Shown here piece after piece: positions 6,809-12,573 of a stretch of 14,305 nt of DNA. Below the pieces are notes generated by a model that saw only the letters and a list, made by a program, of their open reading frames with translations, was not told the DNA's origin and made no database searches. The translations under genes and the position numbers were made by a program. Source of the stretch: Nitrospirota bacterium. Its GTDB lineage: Bacteria > Nitrospirota > Thermodesulfovibrionia > Thermodesulfovibrionales > UBA6898. Each line of letters starts with the position of its first letter. Position 1 is the first letter of the stretch. The stretch lies in NCBI GenBank assembly GCA_029858145.1, contig JAOUFP010000019.1, forward strand, positions 1 to 14,305, written 5' to 3'.

Positions 6809-8026
6809 ATGAATGAAGAGCCGACACTCAGGCAAACACTATCGCTTCCCTATATCACTTTCTATGGACTCGCGACAATTCTCGGCGCCGGCATTTATGT
6901 GCTGGTCGGAGAGATTGCGGGGCAGGCAGGCCTTTTGGCTCCTGTTTCTTTTCTTATCGCCGCGATTGCAGCATCATTCACCGCTGTATCCTATGCAGAG
7001 CTTTCCGCAAGAATACCGAGGAGTGCAGGAGAAGCAGCCTATGTGGAAGACGCCTTTGGGCGAAAGGGTCTTACCGTACTTGCAGGAGTTCTGGTTGTTT
7101 TTGTCGTGATAACTTCTTCTGCGACCCTCGCAAACGGGTTTGCGGGATATTTCCGTTTCTTTTTTCCGGTGCCGGCGTGGCTTATCGTTACCGCTGCCAT
7201 GGTTTCAATGGGATTGCTTGCCGCGTGGGGAATAAAAGAGTCCGCGGTAAGCGCGGCAATATTGACCTTAATCGAGATATCGGGTCTGATTATCATCATA
7301 TACGTTTCACGGGATTCCCTGTCAACTTTGCCGGAGAGACTTCCCGAGATCTTCAGGGATGTTGGACGTGACACAAGCATCGGCGTTTTCATGGGAGCAT
7401 TCCTTGCCTTCTTTGCCTTCATAGGTTTTGAGGATATGGTGAATGTGGCCGAAGAGGTGAAAGATCCTCAAAGGAACATGCCCCTCGGAATATTCCTCGC
7501 TTTTGTCACGTCAACGATTCTGTATATTCTTGTGGCGTTGACGGCGGTACTTTCTCTTCCTCTCCCGGAACTTATAGGCAATGCGACCCCTCTTGCTACG
7601 ATATATGAGCGGAGCACAGGAAAGAGTCCGGTATTGATAACCGCAATAAGTCTCTTTGCTGTCGTCAACGGCGTGCTTGTGCAGGTAATTGTTGCGTCGC
7701 GTGTCCTGTACGGTCTGAGCAGGCAGGGGCACCTTCCGGAACTGTTCGGGAGGATAAATGAAAGGACAAAGACACCTGTGTTTTCAACTGTTTTTGTTGT
7801 TTTCATTACCCTGGTGCTGGCCCTCTGGCTTCCGCTTGTCACCCTTGCGCAGATAGCAAGCTTCGTCGTCCTGATAGTCTATTCCCTCATAAACCTTTCG
7901 CTTGTAATAATCAAAAAGCGATATCCTTCTCCCAATGGGGTAAAGACCTATCCGGGATGGATACCGGTTGCGGGCTTTGTCATTTGCGCCGGCATAATTA
8001 TCTTCAGAGCGGTTGCTGTTTTTTAG
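6809..8026 (+). CDS. APC-superfamily amino acid permease
   Basis: A 405-residue inner-membrane transporter of the amino acid-polyamine-organocation superfamily, probably importing or exchanging an amino acid driven by an ion gradient. About 11-12 hydrophobic helices are visible. The unwound TM1 substrate loop is ILGAGIYVLVGEIAGQAG (24-41) and the TM6 region is AFFAFIGFEDMVNVAEEVKD (199-218), both diagnostic of APC permeases. SRVLYGLSRQGHLPELFGRI (297-316) is the conserved loop after TM8. At 405 residues it is slightly shorter than cationic amino acid transporters of the YfnA/CAT kind, to which it looks closest. The ATG start lacks a Shine-Dalgarno. Substrate cannot be told from sequence. The convergent neighbour downstream is a phosphodiesterase with no evident link. 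Confidence 0.9.
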   Translation: MNEEPTLRQTLSLPYITFYGLATILGAGIYVLVGEIAGQAGLLAPVSFLIAAIAASFTAVSYAELSARIPRSAGEAAYVEDAFGRKGLTVLAGVLVVFVVITSSATLANGFAGYFRFFFPVPAWLIVTAAMVSMGLLAAWGIKESAVSAAILTLIEISGLIIIIYVSRDSLSTLPERLPEIFRDVGRDTSIGVFMGAFLAFFAFIGFEDMVNVAEEVKDPQRNMPLGIFLAFVTSTILYILVALTAVLSLPLPELIGNATPLATIYERSTGKSPVLITAISLFAVVNGVLVQVIVASRVLYGLSRQGHLPELFGRINERTKTPVFSTVFVVFITLVLALWLPLVTLAQIASFVVLIVYSLINLSLVIIKKRYPSPNGVKTYPGWIPVAGFVICAGIIIFRAVAVF

Positions 8027-8130
8027 AGCTTCAAAGCACTTCTGCCGGGGATGTTTCCAGATGCAGTCCCCTGAAAAGCGGGGGCGTTACGCAGGGAAAT
8101 TCCGGACACGCAGCAGGAATGCCTGTCTTC

Positions 8131-8799
8131 TTACACGATATCCGTGAAAATATCCGGTTTGTCGGTCGCAATCCCGTCAACGCCTTTGGCGATGTATTTC
8201 AGTGCCTCGTCTCTGTCATTGATCGTCCATACGATGACCTTCAGATTGAATTTGTGCGCCTTTTCCACATCCTTTGTATGAACAAACCTGTAGAGAGGAA
8301 CGAGATAGTGCGCATCCAGTTTTTGCGCTACTTCAATCGGATATCTGAATTTCGTATATATGAGACCGGTTTCAATCTCCGCGTCGAGGGCTCTTGTTTG
8401 AGCAAGACACTCCCCAAGGAAGGATACTACGATGACATTGTCGGTGAGCTTTTCTTTCCTGATGACATCGAGGATTTTTTCTTCATACCCGGTCTGCTTT
8501 AACTCAACAAGAATTTTGTCGACCTTCCTGTCAATGAACCGGAGGGCTTCTTCGAGACTCGCGATTCTGTTTTTCGTCAGCTTTTTGAGTTCATGAAGCG
8601 TTGCCTTGTTAACGGGTTGCTCTTTTCCATAGACCCTTTTCAGGTCATCGTCGTGGCAGACAATAAGTTTTCCTTCTTTCGATTGCCGCACATCGAGTTC
8701 AATCGCGTTCACTCCGAGTTCAATCGCTTTTTGGAAGCTTTCGATGGTGTTTTCGATCTCGTACGCTACGGCTCCGCGATGACCAACCCTGAGAAACAT
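8131..8799 (-). CDS. Glycerophosphodiester phosphodiesterase (cytosolic, UgpQ-like)
   Basis: A 222-residue TIM-barrel enzyme that hydrolyses glycerophosphodiesters to glycerol 3-phosphate and an alcohol. The catalytic and metal residues of the GDPD family are present: H7-R8 in VGHRGA, E16-N17-T18, E34 and D36 in AIELDVRQSKEGKLIVCHDD, H49, then E99 and K101 in ILVELK, and W191 near the end. No signal peptide is seen, so it is probably cytosolic like UgpQ, not periplasmic like GlpQ. ATG 8799 follows GGGAG by 8 nt. It is transcribed divergently from the DEAD-box helicase and convergently with the permease. Length is normal for the short bacterial forms. Confidence 0.92.
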   Translation of the reverse strand: MFLRVGHRGAVAYEIENTIESFQKAIELGVNAIELDVRQSKEGKLIVCHDDDLKRVYGKEQPVNKATLHELKKLTKNRIASLEEALRFIDRKVDKILVELKQTGYEEKILDVIRKEKLTDNVIVVSFLGECLAQTRALDAEIETGLIYTKFRYPIEVAQKLDAHYLVPLYRFVHTKDVEKAHKFNLKVIVWTINDRDEALKYIAKGVDGIATDKPDIFTDIV

Positions 8800-8859
8800 A
8801 TACGGTCTCCCTTTTGTCTGTTTTACAGAGATTAATCGGGTGCGACCAGGAATATTATT

Positions 8860-8868
8860 ATTATATCA
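8860..8868 (-). promoter_or_regulatory. Extended -10 promoter for the phosphodiesterase gene
   Basis: On the minus strand the sequence reads TGATATAAT, a perfect TGn-TATAAT extended -10, with no recognisable -35. Transcription would start near 8853, giving a leader of about 54 nt. Confidence 0.5.
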
Positions 8869-8889
8869 CGGCATGTCTTCGCTCCTGCT

Positions 8890-8918
8890 TTGAGAAAACC
8901 AGTCGCTTAAGGTATAGT
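8890..8918 (+). promoter_or_regulatory. Sigma70 promoter abutting the helicase start codon
   Basis: TTGAGA (8890-8895) and TATAGT (8913-8918) are separated by exactly 17 nt, each matching the consensus in five of six bases. The expected start point, about 7 nt downstream, falls at or next to the GTG at 8926. Confidence 0.65.
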
Positions 8919-8925
8919 AAGAGAC

Positions 8926-10215
8926 GTGAGATTTGAAGATTTGGACATACCTGAAAAGGTTTTGGAGGGAATCCGTGCCGCCGGCTTTGCCGAATGTACG
9001 CCGGTCCAGGCCAAAACTCTGCCCGTGGCGCTGCAGGGCAGGGATATCGCGGCACAGGCACAGACGGGAACCGGAAAGACCGCGGCCTTTCTTATCACTG
9101 TATTTTCCCGTATGCTTTCGCTGCCTTCGCCGGGAGGGGGCCCGTCGCCACGGGCGCTTATCATTGCACCGACGCGGGAACTGGTTGTCCAGATAGAAGC
9201 CGAGGCAAAACTGCTGGGTCGTTTCGCGGGCTTCAGGATTGTCCCTGTATACGGAGGGATTGACTATCTGAAGCAGCGGGAAGAAATCGCCAGGGGGGTT
9301 GACGTTCTTATCGGCACTCCCGGACGGCTCATCGATTATCTCAAGCAGAGGGTCTATAGTCTGAAAAAAACGCAGTTCCTTGTGATTGACGAGGCCGACC
9401 GCCTGTTCGATATGGGTTTCATCAGCGACCTGAGGTTCCTGCTCAGGAGGATGTCGCCCTTTAACAAACGACAGTCCATGCTCTTTTCCGCCACTCTGTC
9501 CAACCGCGTACTTGAGCTCTGCTATGAACATATGAACATGCCGGAGCGGTTTTCAATAAGCCCTGAGCAGGTAACGGTAGAAAAAATTGAGCAGGAGATA
9601 TATCACGTAGGATCTGCCGAGAAGATCGGACTGCTCCTTGGAATTCTCAGACGTGAGCCTGACGGCCGGTATCTCATCTTCTGCAACACCAAGGCAACAG
9701 CCGAGCGGCTTGATCTTCTTCTCAACGCTAACGGGTTTTCGGCTGCCGCCATTACCGGAGACCTCGATCAGAGAAGGCGGATGAAGGTGCTCTCCGGTTT
9801 CAAAAACGGTACATTAGCCATCCTTGTTGCCACCGATGTGGCCAGTCGTGGCATCCATATTGATGGGGTGACGCATGTGATCAACTATGAACTCCCGCAA
9901 GACCCTGAGGATTACGTGCACCGGATCGGAAGGACCGCCAGGGCCGGTGCTGCCGGCAGAGCATTGACCTTCGCCTGCGAGGAATATGTCCATTCCCTGC
10001 CGGACATCGAGGACTATATAAAAGTGAAGATACCGGTTATGCAGCTGACAGAGGAAATGATCGTGACCGATTATCGCAGGCCGCCCCGGCATGCCGGGAG
10101 AAAGGTCGCCCGGCCGCAAAGAAAAGAGGCACGGGGAATACATAAGAAAGAAAAAACCTCAGGGGCGGGCCCGCGCTTTCGCAGGCCCGAGAGGAAAGAA
10201 AGAAAGCCGCAATAG
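8926..10215 (+). CDS. DEAD-box ATP-dependent RNA helicase, RhlB-like
   Basis: A 429-residue RNA helicase that uses ATP to unwind short RNA duplexes in ribosome assembly or mRNA decay. The Q motif is complete: aromatic F3, GF (20-21) and CTPVQ (24-28). Motif I is AQTGTGKT (45-52), Ia PTRELVVQI (82-90), Ib TPGRLID (131-137), II DEAD (155-158) and III SAT (188-190). Motif V is TDVASRGIHID (303-313) and VI HRIGRTARAG (332-341). The order CTPVQAKTLPVALQGRDIAA and DEADRLFDMGF most resembles RhlB. The last 45 residues are strongly basic (KRPRR-rich), a common RNA-binding tail. F3 is part of the Q motif, so the GTG at 8926 must be close to the true start despite having no Shine-Dalgarno. Confidence 0.93.
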   Translation: MRFEDLDIPEKVLEGIRAAGFAECTPVQAKTLPVALQGRDIAAQAQTGTGKTAAFLITVFSRMLSLPSPGGGPSPRALIIAPTRELVVQIEAEAKLLGRFAGFRIVPVYGGIDYLKQREEIARGVDVLIGTPGRLIDYLKQRVYSLKKTQFLVIDEADRLFDMGFISDLRFLLRRMSPFNKRQSMLFSATLSNRVLELCYEHMNMPERFSISPEQVTVEKIEQEIYHVGSAEKIGLLLGILRREPDGRYLIFCNTKATAERLDLLLNANGFSAAAITGDLDQRRRMKVLSGFKNGTLAILVATDVASRGIHIDGVTHVINYELPQDPEDYVHRIGRTARAGAAGRALTFACEEYVHSLPDIEDYIKVKIPVMQLTEEMIVTDYRRPPRHAGRKVARPQRKEARGIHKKEKTSGAGPRFRRPERKERKPQ

Positions 10216-10324
10216 CCCCGAAGAGCGAAAGTTCCGGCATGCGGTCCCCGGTGACGGTCATGTTATGCGAACAGCTATCCCGGTAAAAGGCCGCGGTACG
10301 CACATGCCGCAGCCCGATAGGCAG

Positions 10325-10855
10325 CTACTTAATCTCTAATACCTCTACATCAAAGTTGAGGGTCTTGCCTGCCAACGGATGGTTAAAGTCCATGACAACC
10401 ACATCCTTTTTCACTTCAACAACCCTGACGGGCATACTCTGTCCATTTTTTCCCTGTGCGTACAAGGTCATTCCCGGCGTTGGTTTTATATCCGGGGGCA
10501 ACTGTTTTTTCGGGACATTTTGCAGCGCCCTGGGATTCAAGGGGCCGTAGCCCTGGTCAGGAGAAACCTTGAATGATTTTTTTTCGCCGGCTTTCATTCC
10601 CATGACTGCTTTTTCGAATCCGGGTATCATCTGGTGGCTGCCGGCCTTGAATTCAAGCGGCTGGCGCCCGGCCGAACTGTCAACAACCTTGCCATCGACT
10701 GAAAGGGTATAATTGACCCTTACGATTTTGCCATCTGAGACTGTAATGCCTGCTGTTTTTTTCTCTTTCTCAGCCCCTTCAGATGAAAGCGTAATAAAAG
10801 GCAGAACAATGAAAAACACTAAAACTGCAGCACACGTTGCTTTCTTTTTTATCAT
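10325..10855 (-). CDS. Exported SlyD-like FKBP peptidyl-prolyl isomerase
   Basis: A 176-residue FKBP-type prolyl cis-trans isomerase and chaperone. The N-terminus MIKKKATCAAVLVFFIVLPF with ITLSSEGA reads as a Sec signal peptide, so the enzyme should act outside the cytosol. The FKBP fold follows (about 38-176), with GKIVRVNYTLSVDGKVVDSS (42-61), PLEFKAGSHQMIPGFEKAVM (66-85) and GMKAGEKKSF (86-95). An insert in the flap region (about 100-150) and the ending DFNHPLAGKTLNFDVEVLEI (156-175) are typical of SlyD/FkpB relatives. I chose ATG 10855, 6 nt after GGAAGGA; the frame is open 27 codons more upstream but that part overlaps the leader terminator hairpin. It has its own promoter and is divergent from the RRM gene. 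Confidence 0.9.
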   Translation of the reverse strand: MIKKKATCAAVLVFFIVLPFITLSSEGAEKEKKTAGITVSDGKIVRVNYTLSVDGKVVDSSAGRQPLEFKAGSHQMIPGFEKAVMGMKAGEKKSFKVSPDQGYGPLNPRALQNVPKKQLPPDIKPTPGMTLYAQGKNGQSMPVRVVEVKKDVVVMDFNHPLAGKTLNFDVEVLEIK

Positions 10856-10893
10856 CGGATATCCTTCCATTAAATAGTGAAAACTCAAACAGT

Positions 10894-10932
10894 AAAAAAC
10901 AAGAAACCGCAAAGCAGAATACTTTGCGGTTT
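10894..10932 (-). terminator. Intrinsic terminator in the FKBP gene leader
   Basis: A perfect 11-bp stem, AAACCGCAAAG (10904-10914) with CTTTGCGGTTT (10922-10932) and a 7-nt loop, is followed on the minus strand by CTTGTTTTTT. It sits about 24 nt after the predicted FKBP transcript start and 38 nt before its start codon. No other minus-strand gene lies upstream for which it could serve, so it is probably an attenuator. Confidence 0.7.
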
Positions 10933-10962
10933 GCACGTTAAAATACTCTTTTGTCAGTCTCT

Positions 10963-10992
10963 ATTGTAAATAATTCACGAGTGAACTGGCAA
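10963..10992 (-). promoter_or_regulatory. Promoter for the FKBP gene with an internal palindrome
   Basis: On the minus strand TTGCCA (10992-10987) and TACAAT (10968-10963) are spaced 18 nt apart, each matching five of six consensus bases. The spacer contains the palindrome TTCAC-GA-GTGAA (plus strand 10974-10985), placed where a repressor could bind. Confidence 0.5.
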
Positions 10993-11007
10993 CTTCCCGG
11001 CGTGACA

Positions 11008-11064
11008 GGGGAAAAAGAGGCTTTCAGACTGAAATCCGGATTGTATCCGATTAACTTTTTCCCT
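11008..11064. other. Cloverleaf-like foldback between divergent promoters
   Basis: GGGAAAAAG (11009-11017) pairs perfectly with CTTTTTCCC (11055-11063). It encloses two smaller stems: TTTC/GAAA around 11022-11034 and CGGAT/ATCCG at 11037-11049. It lies upstream of both divergent promoters, so it is in neither predicted leader. Its role is unknown. Confidence 0.4.
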
Positions 11065-11101
11065 CATATTTTTTGATACAGTTCGCAACTTAAACTCTTT
11101 A

Positions 11102-11130
11102 TTTACAATTTTGAAACATACAGTTATACT
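11102..11130 (+). promoter_or_regulatory. Sigma70 promoter for the RRM-rpsU operon
   Basis: TTTACA (11102-11107), a 17-nt spacer and TATACT (11125-11130), each five of six to consensus. Transcription would begin near 11137, giving an 86-nt leader that contains an intrinsic terminator. Confidence 0.6.
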
Positions 11131-11157
11131 AGGGGGTAACTTTTAGAGTTAGGGAAA

Positions 11158-11191
11158 CCTTGGAGACTTTGAAAGTCTTCGGGGTTTTTTT
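11158..11191 (+). terminator. Intrinsic terminator in the RRM-rpsU leader
   Basis: A stem of about 12 bp with some G-U pairs (CCTTGGAGACTT pairing with AAGTCTTCGGGG, centred at 11171) is followed directly by seven T residues (11185-11191). It starts about 21 nt after the predicted transcript start and ends 31 nt before the RRM start codon. It is likely an attenuator controlling the operon. Confidence 0.7.
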
Positions 11192-11222
11192 ATTTTGGGA
11201 CCAATAATAAGGAGATAAAAGT

Positions 11223-11576
11223 ATGGAAAAAAAGCTGTATGTGGGCAATATTTCTTTCAAGGCAACTGAAGAAGATGTAAGAGAACTCTTTGCCAGGAGC
11301 GGAGACGTGGAGTCTGTAAAGATAATAACCGATGCGCATACCGGAAACCCCAAGGGTTTTGGTTTTGTTGAAATGGCGAACGAAGAAGACGCGAAAAAGG
11401 CGATAGACGAACTGAATGGGACAACTTTCATGGAAAGGTCCATTTCTGTTGCAGAGGCGAAACCGCAGCAGCCGAGGGAAAGACGCGATGGCTTTGGAGG
11501 CGGAAGAGGCGGCTTTGGCGGAGGCAGAGGTGGTTTCGGTGGAGGCAGAAGCGGACAGGGAAGAGGACGGAGATAA
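11223..11576 (+). CDS. RRM-domain RNA-binding protein with glycine/arginine-rich tail
   Basis: A 117-residue single-RRM protein that should bind single-stranded RNA in the cytosol. RNP2 is LYVGNI (5-10) and RNP1 is KGFGFVEM (44-51), with the aromatic residues that stack on RNA bases intact. The RRM ends near residue 79; the tail (about 89-117) has three near-identical GGFGGGR units and ends in RGRR, similar to cold-induced plant and cyanobacterial glycine-rich RRM proteins. The ribosome binding site AAGGAG is strong, 8 nt before ATG 11223. The stop is only 6 nt before the start of the bS21 gene, so the two are co-transcribed. Cyanobacterial rbp genes are likewise often followed by rpsU and are cold-regulated; I infer a similar role here. 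Confidence 0.92.
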   Translation: MEKKLYVGNISFKATEEDVRELFARSGDVESVKIITDAHTGNPKGFGFVEMANEEDAKKAIDELNGTTFMERSISVAEAKPQQPRERRDGFGGGRGGFGGGRGGFGGGRSGQGRGRR

Positions 11577-11582
11577 AATATT

Positions 11583-11783
11583 TTGGATATAAAAGTTTAC
11601 GGAAATGATATAGAAAAGGCGCTCAAAACCCTTAAGCGCCAGCTTCAGAAAGACGGCCTGTTTAAAGAAATTAAGCAGAGAAGTTTTTATGAGAAGCCGT
11701 CTGTAAAAGAGAAGAGGAAACGCAGAGAGGCGTTGAAGAAAAGGCTGAAGGCCCAGAGATTTAAGAGAAGTCCCGGAAATTAG
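11583..11783 (+). CDS. rpsU: Small ribosomal subunit protein bS21
   Basis: A 66-residue basic protein matching bS21, the small-subunit protein near the anti-Shine-Dalgarno end of 16S rRNA that aids translation initiation. Recognisable are MDIKVYGNDIEKALKTLKRQ (1-20), LQKDGLFKEIKQRSFYEKPS (21-40) and a lysine/arginine-rich helical tail. Length is normal. The start is TTG at 11583, about 10 nt after a GGAG that overlaps the last codons of the RRM gene, which suggests translational coupling. A perfect hairpin 5 nt downstream ends the operon. Confidence 0.92.
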   Translation: MDIKVYGNDIEKALKTLKRQLQKDGLFKEIKQRSFYEKPSVKEKRKRREALKKRLKAQRFKRSPGN

Positions 11784-11787
11784 CATT

Positions 11788-11828
11788 AAACCATATATTC
11801 TGAAGGAAACTTTCAGAATATATGGTTT
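11788..11828. terminator. Bidirectional intrinsic terminator
   Basis: Perfect 17-bp arms (AAACCATATATTCTGAA at 11788-11804 and its complement at 11812-11828) with a 7-nt loop, A-rich on one side and T-rich on the other. It lies between rpsU and the convergent 127-residue gene, whose stop codon touches its right arm, and should end both transcripts. Confidence 0.8.
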
Positions 11829-12212
11829 TCAGGTCTTCTTGGCGAATTTTATGGCAACTTCGTAGTCAATGTGTGCATGGTCAGAAGACAAGTCTGATAT
11901 TTTTCCACTGCAGGCAAGCGTTCCTTTTTTCTGTCTGTGATGATTCGCGACCATTTCCTTGATAACGGGATTCAGATCAAAGCCTCCGTTAGTGCAACCG
12001 CTGATCATACAATCCATAGTGAAATATGCGTACGCAGTGGGGGAAATATTGACGGTGCGGAGCATAAGGACAGGGTTCAATCCTTTTCTGAAGTACGTCA
12101 TTTTTATTACAATGTCGCTCACCTGAGGGAAACGTTCAGAAACCAGGCCGGCAGCAATCTTTTTTTGCTTCAGTGCATTCATTTTTTCGACATAATTCTT
12201 TTTGTGCGCCAT
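11829..12212 (-). CDS. Conserved-looking hypothetical protein with Cys/His cluster
   Basis: A 127-residue soluble protein that I cannot assign to a named family. The N-terminus is basic (MAHKKNYVEKMNALKQKKIA) and there is no signal peptide or membrane segment. The middle reads like an alternating-strand fold: VSDIVIKMTYFRKG (31-44), NPVLMLRTVNISPTAYAYFT (46-65). Possible metal ligands are C68 and C73 in MDCMISGCTNGGFDL, H91 and H92, C101 in TLACSGK, and H112 and H114 in DHAHIDYEV. This spacing suggests a metal or iron-sulfur site, but I recognise no established motif. ATG 12212 follows GGGAG by about 4 nt. It shares a terminator with the rpsU operon and has no co-directional partner. Confidence 0.8.
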   Translation of the reverse strand: MAHKKNYVEKMNALKQKKIAAGLVSERFPQVSDIVIKMTYFRKGLNPVLMLRTVNISPTAYAYFTMDCMISGCTNGGFDLNPVIKEMVANHHRQKKGTLACSGKISDLSSDHAHIDYEVAIKFAKKT

Positions 12213-12573
12213 GCTCTCCCTTTAAAACCCCCTCATTAGTGAAATAAGATTTTTCTATCCGGCTATTATATTATTGTTATGTTAGATGAGTTGGGTGCCT
12301 GGATCTTAATAGATACCAGATCTTATTTTTTAATATTTTACTATTATATTATAGCACAAAATGCCGTAAAAACGGCTAAGCATAATCCTTTGATGACCTC
12401 GGGAGCATCTGAATTTTTCTGAGGACGGGTTCGGGGTTGTGCCTGATGTGAAGAACTTTCGACGGAAGACGATGTTTTTCGGGCCCATCGGAGCAGGGTC
12501 TGTTCGGCAAACAAAAGGCGGTTCAAGACTCATTCTGTTGAGGTTTTAAAAACGGTTGTGGTATCGTTTCCCC
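12213..12573. other. 361-nt gene-free, partly AT-rich divergent region
   Basis: The left half is AT-rich and contains a 12-bp direct repeat, CTATTATATTAT, at 12263-12274 and 12341-12352. Between the copies is a bulged hairpin, CTGGATCT-TAAT-AGATACCAG (12299-12319), followed by ATCTTATTTTTTAAT. A small hairpin, GCCGT-AAAA-ACGGC, is at 12363-12376. The right half is GC-richer; two minus-strand open frames crossing it (12330-12533 and 12523-12726) match nothing recognisable. Confidence 0.5.

Noticed and set aside
6631..6816. A 61-codon plus-strand frame before the permease
   Set aside because: It overlaps the permease start, lacks a Shine-Dalgarno and has an unstructured mixed composition; treated as chance.
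8027..8130. CCCC...GGGG pairing as a terminator between permease and phosphodiesterase
   Set aside because: The stem is only about 4 bp and has no T-run on either strand.
10467..10478. GTCATTCCCGGC inside the FKBP gene, like the repeat ends
   Set aside because: It lies in a conserved coding stretch and has no partner arm nearby, so it is a coincidence.
11111..11130. TTGAAA as the -35 for the RRM gene
   Set aside because: Only 8 nt separate it from the -10; TTTACA at 11102 with a 17-nt spacer is the better fit.
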